From positions 1 to 38,802 of the forward strand of contig JAQVDY010000016.1 of the NCBI GenBank assembly GCA_028698215.1: DNA of 38,802 nucleotides. Direction: 5' to 3'. The stretch is from Actinomycetota bacterium. Its GTDB lineage: Bacteria; Actinomycetota; Humimicrobiia; Humimicrobiales; Humimicrobiaceae. Made by a program: the position numbers and the translations under genes. The notes below the pieces were generated by a model. It saw nothing but the letters and a program-made list of their open reading frames with translations, made no database searches and was not told the DNA's origin. Positions within the stretch are counted from its first letter, which is position 1. Every line of letters begins with the position of its first letter. This document shows, piece by piece, positions 14,875-22,700 of this stretch.

Positions 14875-16047
14875 ATGCTGGCTAAGGATGAATTTGAAAG
14901 AAGGAAAAAGGCTGTAATCAAAATCCTAAATAAAAATGACCTGAGGGCCTGCCTTATTTATTATGATGAATTAAATATTGGCAATGGCTGGTATCTATCC
15001 GGATGGTGCCCCCAGTTTGAGAGCGGCAGCATACTGGTTACCGATACCGGGTATGCCGCTATCTTAGGGGGACCGGAATCAGAGCCTTTTGCCAAGATGG
15101 ATTGCACTATTAAGGAAACCAAGAACATACCGGTATTCATGGTTCCTGATGAAGAGTATCCCTATGCTGAAATAACTGATTTTAAAAGCGTGTTCAGCCA
15201 GATTTTTGGCACCAGCCAATTGGATAAAATAGGGGTAGTAGGATTAAATTCCATGCCTTATGGGGTATATAGCCTCCTGACCCAGGACCTGGAAGGTACC
15301 AGCCTGGTGGATATAACCGGCGAGTATGAGGCCTTGAGGATAAAGAAATCAGCTTATGAGATTGAAATGATGCAGAAAGCTTCTGATATAGCAGATTCAG
15401 CTTTTAAAAAAATGCTGGATAATGTCCAGGCCGGAGTGGCTGAAACCTATTTGGCCGGAGTGGCTGAAGGCCAGATGAGGATGTTGGGGGCTAACCGGTT
15501 TGGCTTCCAGACCATTGTAGCTGCAGGAAAAAGAAGCTGCGGCGTGGTTCCTACCGCTACTGACCGTAAACTAAAGGAGGGGGAGATGGTGATGCTGGGG
15601 ATAAGCCCCCGGTACAGGGGATATGCAGCTGCTGCAGGATACAGCACCGTAGTAGGAGGCAATCCTACTTCCCAGCAGAAGGAGTATTTAAAAATATTGT
15701 CGGAAGCTTACCTGGCCACCAAGGATATGCTTAAGCCGGGCATGGTAGGCAGAAACAATTACCGCCAGATTAAGGAATTTTTTGCCGGGCGGGGCGGATA
15801 TGAAAAGTATATTGTTTGCCCCTTTGTGCATACTATTGGGTTACATGAAGCAGAGGCTCCCTTCTTTGGGCCCCATAGCGATGATGTGCTGGAGCCTGGC
15901 ATGACGGTGTGTATAGATGTGTCTTTGTTCGGGCATCCAGGTTTTCATGGAATGAGGCTAGAGACGGCATTTTTGATTACCCCCCAGGGCCACCGGCCGT
16001 TTTCCAGCTATATGGATAAACTGATATCCGGCCTGTCGGCAGGGTAA
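14875..16047 (+). CDS. M24 (pita-bread) family protein lacking canonical metal ligands; creatinase/prolidase-like
   Basis: This 390-residue protein has an N-terminal creatinase/prolidase domain (about 1-150) and a C-terminal pita-bread domain (about 155-385). In active metallopeptidases the five ligands are Asp, Asp, His, Glu, Glu. By eye alignment these positions here are Gly242 (VMLGISP), Ala253 (GYAAAAGYS), His319 (VHTIGL), Asp348 (VCIDVSL) and Glu363 (MRLETA). Both Asp ligands are gone and one Glu is Asp, so a dinuclear aminopeptidase centre is unlikely. Creatinase is a known metal-free member of this fold, so a metal-independent C-N hydrolase is possible. AGAAAGGAAATTAG upstream of the ATG is a good ribosome binding site. 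It is the first gene of the operon facing the LacI regulator. Confidence 0.75.
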   Translation: MLAKDEFERRKKAVIKILNKNDLRACLIYYDELNIGNGWYLSGWCPQFESGSILVTDTGYAAILGGPESEPFAKMDCTIKETKNIPVFMVPDEEYPYAEITDFKSVFSQIFGTSQLDKIGVVGLNSMPYGVYSLLTQDLEGTSLVDITGEYEALRIKKSAYEIEMMQKASDIADSAFKKMLDNVQAGVAETYLAGVAEGQMRMLGANRFGFQTIVAAGKRSCGVVPTATDRKLKEGEMVMLGISPRYRGYAAAAGYSTVVGGNPTSQQKEYLKILSEAYLATKDMLKPGMVGRNNYRQIKEFFAGRGGYEKYIVCPFVHTIGLHEAEAPFFGPHSDDVLEPGMTVCIDVSLFGHPGFHGMRLETAFLITPQGHRPFSSYMDKLISGLSAG

Positions 16048-16149
16048 GCTGCACAGTTAAAGCAAGGGGTCTAAAAGGATTAAGCAGCAGGTCCCTGACG
16101 GGCGAAGGCCATAAAAATTTAGAAAAGACAAAGGATAAAGGAGGCTGTA

Positions 16150-16524
16150 TTGGAACAGGGAGAAGGAAAAAGGATATGGCTGTTTCCGGATGGAGAATTG
16201 CCGGTGCCTGACCCTGGCAGCACGCTGGCAGCTCACGAGGCTTTGATGGTATTAAACACTTCTGGCCGTGATGCCAGCCTGAAGCTTTCTTTCTATTTTG
16301 AAGACAGGGAACCTGAAGAAAATATCAAGTTGGCGGTCAAGGCCAAAAGAGTGAAATGTATAAGGATGGATGATCCGGTGCAGCTGGGCGGTTTTAAACT
16401 GCCTTACAGCACCCAGTATGCGCTGAGGGTAGAAAGCAATATACCGGTAACGGCTACTTTTGGAAGGCTGGATACCGCGTCAGACAGGATGGCTTTTTAT
16501 ACCAGTGCCTGGCACTGCTACTGA
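16150..16524 (+). CDS. ASRT-like protein (sensory rhodopsin transducer family, PF07100-like)
   Basis: This is a small 124-residue soluble protein. The pattern GKRIWLFPDGELPVPDPG, then SHE-like AAHEALMVLNTSGRDASLKLSFYFEDREP and a C-terminal LRVESNIPVTATFGRLDT matches the Anabaena sensory rhodopsin transducer family, a tetrameric beta-sandwich. Most family members occur in bacteria without rhodopsins, often near sugar genes, and a ligand-binding role has been suggested. No rhodopsin gene is present here. Translation starts at TTG 16150, with AAGGAGG five bases upstream. It lies 102 bases after the M24 gene and just before the glycosidase, in the LacI-controlled series. The specific role is unknown. 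Confidence 0.7.
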   Translation: MEQGEGKRIWLFPDGELPVPDPGSTLAAHEALMVLNTSGRDASLKLSFYFEDREPEENIKLAVKAKRVKCIRMDDPVQLGGFKLPYSTQYALRVESNIPVTATFGRLDTASDRMAFYTSAWHCY

Positions 16525-16573
16525 GAATAGCAAACTTATAATTTTAATGGTAAACAGGGAAGGGATGGATAGC

Positions 16574-18685
16574 ATGTTTAAGATATTGCCTATGCCAAAA
16601 GTATGGGACCTGGACCAGGAGGCCAGCTATACTTTTACAGAGATTAACCTGGATTTTAACGGTTGCTCCCCTGATCTTATGGACAAAATTAAGGATATAG
16701 CCTTACTGAAATTAGGGCCGCTGGGCCTAAAAATAGGGGAAGGCCAAAAGGTTTTAGGCAATACCCTGGCCCTGGAGTTTATTTCTAGCCTGGATACGGG
16801 CCGGATAGAAGGAAGGTATCAGCATTTATTCGAGCAGCAGGGCTATATACTTAAGTCTGAACATAACAAGATGCAGCTCTATTTTGCCCATCTCAGGGGG
16901 GCCGTATACGGCTTGTCTACCTTAAAGCAGATAATGATGAAACAGGAAGGGCCCTGGACCATGCCCCATTTCTATATCCTGGATTACCCGGAAGTAGGGC
17001 AGAGGGCCCTGGCTACCACCTTTGCCTGGTATGCAGGTTACGGCCGGGTGGGGTTTGACATGCAGCTATGGGATTTTGAGGACTGGAAAGCTTTCCTAAA
17101 CCAATGCTCGGACTTTAAGATTAACCAGCTTAATATGTGCATGTATGGGTACTGGCCTTTTGAATTTGAGCAGTACCCGGAAACTACCCTAAAGGATTTT
17201 CCCCTTAAGATATGGAATGATGAAAGCAAGAACTGGATAGAAATAAGGTATACCCACCCTAATATAGTAAAAGAGTTTTTGCCGGAGCTAATAGATTATG
17301 CCCATAGGCTGGGCATAGATATCTTTGCCTATATTGGCCTAAATTCATATAATGGCGGCTATTCCAATATCCATAGGGATAAGAGGATGAAACTTCCTGC
17401 GCAAAGCAAATACATCAATGATTTCGATACCTTGTGCCTCAGCCAAAAAGATACCATAGCCTACCTTAAAGCCTCCATAGGCAAAGTGGCCAGCCTGGGG
17501 TTTGACGGCATAATATTTGAAGAAAGCGAGGAGGCATTCTGGTACTGTAATTGTGATAGGTGCAAGGCTAAATACATAGATAAGACTTCTTCCCCGGCAG
17601 AGGCCAAACATATGGCCAATTATGAGCTTCTTAAGATTTTACATGGGAAGATAAAAGAGGTAAACCCTGGCTGTGAGGTAGGGCTTAGGGCCTGGAGGGA
17701 GCCTCCCTTAAAAAAGGACCTGGATTATCTAAAAAAATGTGAGGCATCAATACCCAAGGATGTCAGCCTTTACTGGGCCCCCGGCCTGTATGTGGGGGAA
17801 GAAGAATTTGAAAAATGGGTCAGTGTATTCGGCACCAATAGAATTTGTGCCCGGGATACTGAATCCAATGCCATCTCTTCCTGCCTGGGGCGCCTGTACC
17901 GGGTGTTCAGGTCCAATATTTTAAGGCCGGAAGAAGAAACCAACCAGCAGCATATAGATAATGATATAAGGCAGCATAAGGGCTCAGCCAGGGTGGGGGC
18001 CAGGGGCATAAACGGCTATATGTTTGAGTATTACAGCTATTTTATGCATTTTTTGGTTCACGCCGGCTATGGCTGGGACTCTTCTATGGAAGCAGACAGC
18101 TTCTTTGAATATGCGGCGGAGGCGGTATTCGGCTTGGAGTTGGCACCAGATATAATGTATGTGCTTAAAAACATGTTAACTATCCATGAAAGCCAGATAT
18201 CTATTTTCACTTCTGAATTTCCCTTCCAGAGAAACAAGGTAGAAGCCAGGGATATAGATACCATAAAGCAGGCTTTAGGGCAGTGGCCTATTATTTTAGA
18301 AAAAATCCAGAAAGTCAAAAAAGAGCTGCAAGACCATAAATACCTGCAGCATTATTACCAGCACTTTGATAAAATTGAAAATGCCCATAGGAGAAACAAA
18401 TATATCTATAAGCTGTGCCTGAATGCCATTAGTTATGACCAGGCCCGGGACGGTGAAGAAAAGGTTAAATACCTTAAACAGGTTTACAGATACAATGAAA
18501 AGGATTTTGACCTGGCCCGGAAAAAATTCTTTGATGTAAACCCGGTGGATGCTACCGGCATTAAAGCCAGCATGTTTCCCTATCATGAGATAAAAAGGGT
18601 GATTAGGAACCAGATTGAGGATGGCTACCGTGACCAGGAGCAAATATATTTGGGAGTGGAGGCTTTAGGCTGGCTCTGGCTTTAG
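16574..18685 (+). CDS. GH20-like glycoside hydrolase (hexosaminidase-like N-domain plus TIM barrel)
   Basis: The protein is about 703 residues from the ATG at 16574. The frame stays open upstream to 16460, but that part overlaps the ASRT gene, and an AGGG element sits nine bases before 16574. The N-terminal part (about 1-130) has the hexosaminidase domain-2 pattern ending GAVYGLSTLKQIM, followed by ILDYPEVGQRA. A barrel domain follows, with NQLNMCMYGYWPFE, LIDYAHRLGIDIFAYIGL and FDGIIFEESEEAFWYCNCDRC. The usual GH20 catalytic HxGGDE block is not seen. The acidic cluster in FEESEE plus the CNCDRC motif instead resembles unassigned GH20/DUF4838-like proteins. There is no signal peptide, so the substrate is probably imported. 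The activity is uncertain. Confidence 0.65.
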   Translation: MFKILPMPKVWDLDQEASYTFTEINLDFNGCSPDLMDKIKDIALLKLGPLGLKIGEGQKVLGNTLALEFISSLDTGRIEGRYQHLFEQQGYILKSEHNKMQLYFAHLRGAVYGLSTLKQIMMKQEGPWTMPHFYILDYPEVGQRALATTFAWYAGYGRVGFDMQLWDFEDWKAFLNQCSDFKINQLNMCMYGYWPFEFEQYPETTLKDFPLKIWNDESKNWIEIRYTHPNIVKEFLPELIDYAHRLGIDIFAYIGLNSYNGGYSNIHRDKRMKLPAQSKYINDFDTLCLSQKDTIAYLKASIGKVASLGFDGIIFEESEEAFWYCNCDRCKAKYIDKTSSPAEAKHMANYELLKILHGKIKEVNPGCEVGLRAWREPPLKKDLDYLKKCEASIPKDVSLYWAPGLYVGEEEFEKWVSVFGTNRICARDTESNAISSCLGRLYRVFRSNILRPEEETNQQHIDNDIRQHKGSARVGARGINGYMFEYYSYFMHFLVHAGYGWDSSMEADSFFEYAAEAVFGLELAPDIMYVLKNMLTIHESQISIFTSEFPFQRNKVEARDIDTIKQALGQWPIILEKIQKVKKELQDHKYLQHYYQHFDKIENAHRRNKYIYKLCLNAISYDQARDGEEKVKYLKQVYRYNEKDFDLARKKFFDVNPVDATGIKASMFPYHEIKRVIRNQIEDGYRDQEQIYLGVEALGWLWL

Positions 18686-18709
18686 CACAGGGAGATAAAG
18701 GAGGCAGGA

Positions 18710-19609
18710 GTGGCAGAAAAATATATAATTTTTGGTTTTGACATGGAAACCGATATTGGCAGCTACCTTAAGACCTATAAGGGGATAAGGCAAGGCAGCC
18801 CTAAGATCCTGGATATTCTAAAAAAGCATGGGATAGAGGCTACTTTTTTCTTTACCGGCCATGCGGCCCAAAATAATCCGGACCAGGTTCTGGAGATAGT
18901 GGAGCAGGGCCATGATTTAGGCTGTCACAGCCTTAAGCATGAGACGGTAGGAGATGCAGCTTTTAACATGCCCAATGACTGTCCCATACTGGAGGAAGAG
19001 CTGGAGCGCAGACTGCTTAAAAACATTGAAATTATAAAATCCATAACCGGCAGCAGGCCCCAAAATTTCAGGGCTCCCCGGCTGTGGCAGGGACATGGCC
19101 AGATAAAGGTACTGGAAAACCTGGGGTTTAAGGTGGATGCCTCCTATTCGGTGGCTACTCATGAGAAGCAAATCATTCCCTACCATCCTTCAGATACAGA
19201 TTGGCTGCAGCCGGGGAATATGAATATATTGGAGATACCTAATTTTGCTTTCCTGGATTCAGAAAATGACTATAGCCGTTTTTTCGGCCAAAATGACCAA
19301 TGGCCCCTGTTGAGGCTGCTGGGAGCAGAATTTGTGGCTGAAAACCAAAAATTAGTAGTAGAAAGGCAAGCAGAGTTAACCGATAAATGCGTGCTGCTGT
19401 TTTATTTGCATCCCTGGGAATTTGAGGTTATGCCTGAAAAGTTTGAATATGATGAGGGGACTTTCCTGTTTAAGCCTGAGCTTACCCAAAATTGCGGTCC
19501 CCGGATGGCAGAAGAGTTTGAAAAATATATTAGGCTCTGCTTGGAGGACGGCTATAAATTTACTACCTGCAGCAAATTTTACCATATCTGGACCAGCGGC
19601 TGCAGCTAG
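18710..19609 (+). CDS. Polysaccharide deacetylase family protein (NodB fold, PgdA-like subgroup)
   Basis: This 299-residue metal-dependent carbohydrate esterase removes N- or O-acyl groups from sugars. The motif-1 region is FGFDMETDIGS (Asp11, with an Asp-Met-Glu pattern as in the HpPgdA-like group). Motif 2 is HSLKH (His73 and His77), giving the Asp-His-His metal triad. Motif 3 is FRAPRLWQG, and LLFYLHPWEF near the C-terminus carries the late His. GIEATFFFTGHA is the usual barrel strand. There is no signal peptide or membrane anchor, so it is likely intracellular. Translation starts at GTG 18710, with AAAGGAGG upstream. It is the last gene of the LacI-facing operon, where deacetylation could partner with the hexosaminidase-like enzyme. 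Confidence 0.82.
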   Translation: MAEKYIIFGFDMETDIGSYLKTYKGIRQGSPKILDILKKHGIEATFFFTGHAAQNNPDQVLEIVEQGHDLGCHSLKHETVGDAAFNMPNDCPILEEELERRLLKNIEIIKSITGSRPQNFRAPRLWQGHGQIKVLENLGFKVDASYSVATHEKQIIPYHPSDTDWLQPGNMNILEIPNFAFLDSENDYSRFFGQNDQWPLLRLLGAEFVAENQKLVVERQAELTDKCVLLFYLHPWEFEVMPEKFEYDEGTFLFKPELTQNCGPRMAEEFEKYIRLCLEDGYKFTTCSKFYHIWTSGCS

Positions 19610-19613
19610 CTGG

Positions 19614-19632
19614 CTGGGGCTCGGGGCCCCAG
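19614..19632 (+). terminator. GC-rich hairpin after the deacetylase gene
   Basis: CTGGGGC and GCCCCAG form a 7-bp perfect stem with a TCGGG loop four bases after the deacetylase stop. It is stable but not followed by a T-run, so termination is possible but not certain. Its position at the end of the operon is suggestive. Confidence 0.4.
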
Positions 19633-19697
19633 GACAGGTATGGAATTTTAGGGTAATATTTTAAAAATTTTCCCCTGAACATGAAGCATTCAGTTTA

Positions 19698-19726
19698 TTG
19701 ACGTTTATTTTCAATGTTGTTAGCAT
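19698..19726 (+). promoter_or_regulatory. Sigma-70-type promoter for the activase gene
   Basis: TTGACG (19698-19703) and TAGCAT (19721-19726) are separated by exactly 17 bp, upstream of the ATG at 19767. The -35 matches the consensus at five of six positions and the -10 at four. The predicted start leaves a leader of about 35 bases that includes GAAGAGGCAGG as ribosome binding site. Confidence 0.5.
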
Positions 19727-19766
19727 TACATAATCAATTCAGCATAAACAAAAAGAAGAGGCAGGC

Positions 19767-22700
19767 ATGGAGTTATATATCGGCTATGATATTGGTTCAG
19801 TAAGTGTAAACCGGGCGGTACTAGACCGACGGCACCAGGCAATAGATGTATTGGAATACACCCGTCATCAGGGAGAACCCTTAAAGGTAATCAGAAAAGA
19901 TTTAAGCCAGTTGCTGGAAAAATATGAGGGGGATAGTATCAGGGGGCTGGCTTTTACCGGTTCCGGGGGCAAAGGGGTAGCTACTGCCCTTAAAGCGGTT
20001 TTTATAAATGAGATTGAAGCCCTTATGAATGCCTGCCGCCAGTATATGCCTGATGCTTCTACGGTTATAGATATAGGGGGGCAGGATTCCAAATATATTG
20101 ACCTGGCCATTGGCGATTATGCCATGAACGAACTGTGCGCAGCGGGAACGGGGTCTTTCCTGGACCAGCAGGCTTCCCGTTTCGGGTTAAGTATCGAGGA
20201 GTTTGCCCAGGTAGCCCTAAAGTCTGATAATCCGGAAACCATTGCCGGAAGATGCAGCGTATTTGCCAAGTCGGACATGATACATTTGCAGCAGGAAGCA
20301 GCCAGGGATGAAGACATAATGCTGGGCCTGTGCTATGCCATGGCCAGAAGCTTTAAGTCCGGTATAGTTAAGGGTAAGAAATTCAAGCCTCCGGTAGTAT
20401 TTTGTGGAGGGGTTTCCAATAACCAGGCTATGGCGGCCGCTTTTAAGGATGTGCTGGGCTTGCCCATAACCGTGCCTGATCACAATGAATCCCTGGGGGC
20501 TATAGGCGCTGCCCTTTCTGCCATGTCCGGGGGGAAGCCGGCAGACAGGGAAAGTTTAAGGCTGCTGGATGATTATATTGCAGGACTAAAATATGAAAGG
20601 GATACCTTTGAGCCATTGTCTATACAAAAGTCAGAGCTTCCGGCCTATACCGCGGAGGAATATGAGTTTGGCACTGGTAAGGTGGATGCCTATATAGGTA
20701 TAGACGTGGGATCCATAAGTACCAATGTGGTGGCTATCGACCGCCATAAAAGGCTTATTGCCAAATGTTATCTCCGTACTGCAGGCCGGCCTATTGAAGC
20801 AGTAAGGAAAGGCATTGCCATTATTGGCCAGGAGGTGGGAGATAAGATTACGGTCAAGGGAGCAGGGACCACCGGCTCCGGCCGGTACCTTATTGGTGAC
20901 TTTGTGGGTTCAGACATAGTGATAAACGAAATAACTGCCCAGGCCACCGCCGCTGCTGCTATCGATAAAGAGGTGGATACCATCTTTGAAATAGGGGGCC
21001 AGGATTCCAAGTACATATCCCTGGAGAACGGGGTGGTAGTAGATTTTGAAATGAACAAGGTATGCGCCGCCGGTACCGGCTCTTTTTTAGAAGAGCAGTC
21101 AGAGAGGTTTAACCTGGCCATAGAGGAGTTTGCGCCTATAGCCCTTAAGGCTCAGAACCCCCTGGATTTGGGGGAAAGGTGTACCGTATTTATGGAGACC
21201 AATGTTTACTCGCATTACCAAAAGGGGGCCCAGGTAGATAATATACTGGCCGGCCTGGCTTACTCCATTGTAATGAATTACATAAACCGGGTAGTGGCCA
21301 GAAAAAAGATAGGCAACAAGATATTTTTCCAGGGGGCAGTGGCATTCAATCATGCGGTAGTGGCCGCTTTTGAAAAATATTTGGATACCAAGATAATAGT
21401 GCCTCCCCATCATGAAGTTACGGGAGCCATAGGTACAGCTATTGCTGCTTTAGAGCACGGCGGGGATGCTACTAATTTCAGGGGATTCGGCCCTATATCT
21501 GAGGTTAGCTACCAGCAGAAATCTTTTGAATGCAAGGGATGTGCCAATCATTGTGATATAAAGATGGTTTCCATAGAAGGAGAAAAACCCCTTTATTATG
21601 GTGGAAGATGCGAAAAGTATGAGCAATCCAATAAGGCTAAAAACGATATACCCGATTATTTCCAGGATAGGGAAGACATACTGCTGGGCACCTATAAGCC
21701 CCAGCAGAGGAAAGGGGCCAAAAGAGTAGGTATCCCCTTTACCATGCTCACCTATGAATTTTATCCTTTCTGGGGTGCTTACTTTGATAATCTGGGGCTG
21801 GAAGTGGTCCTTTCCGATAAAACCAATAAGCAGATTATAGCCAGCGGCCTTTCTTCAGTTATTGCTGAAACCTGTTTTCCCATGAAGGCCATGCTGGGCC
21901 ATATCCATAACCTGCTGGACAAGGGGATAGATTATTTGTTTGTCCCTACCATCAGGGATATGCCAGCCAAACATCATGCTATCAAGGGAGACCGCACTGG
22001 AAGTTATCCCTGTCCCTTTGTACAGGGCATTCCCAGCATTGTAAAGGCAGCCATAGATTTGGACGGGGTAGAGGTATTGGATCCTATTATTAATTTTAGT
22101 TTTGAAGGTTATGCCAAATCCAGGCAGCTGCAGCAGCTGGGCCAAAAAATAGGGGGAGGCAAGGCGGCCATAAATAAGGCTATACAGGCAGCTTACCAGG
22201 CCCAGAACCAATTCTACTCTAAGCTGAGGCAGAGGGGTAATGAAGTTTTGGCTGACCTGGGCCCGGATGAGCCAGCCATAGTGGTTACTTCCCGGTCCTA
22301 TAACAGCTGTGACCGCTCTATATCCATGGATATACCCAATAAGCTCAGGGATTGCGGCATGAAAGTAATTCCCCTGGATTTTCTGCCCTTGGAAACAGTG
22401 GACCTTTCCCAGCAGTGGCCCAACCTTTACTGGGAATTTGGAGACCGTATCATTAGCGCAGCCAAGATAATAAGGGAAGATGCCAGGCTTTATCCTGCTT
22501 ATCTTACCAATTTTGGCTGCGGTCCTGATTCCTTTATACTGCAATATTTTGAACGGGAGATGGACAAGCCTTTCCTAAAGATTGAAATTGATGAGCATAC
22601 CGGAGGGGCGGGAGTGGTTACCAGGTGTGAGGCGTTCATAGATTCCCTTAAAAACTACCGGAAGACAGCCCATACCCCCGGCCCGGAGCCTTATCTGGCC

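Noticed and set aside
16460-16573. Upstream extension of the glycosidase frame
   Set aside because: It overlaps the ASRT gene in another frame, lacks a ribosome binding site and encodes residues with no family match; ATG 16574 is better placed.
21855-22544. Minus-strand open frame (229 codons) inside the activase fusion gene
   Set aside because: It is a shadow of the plus-strand gene, which carries clear domain motifs throughout.
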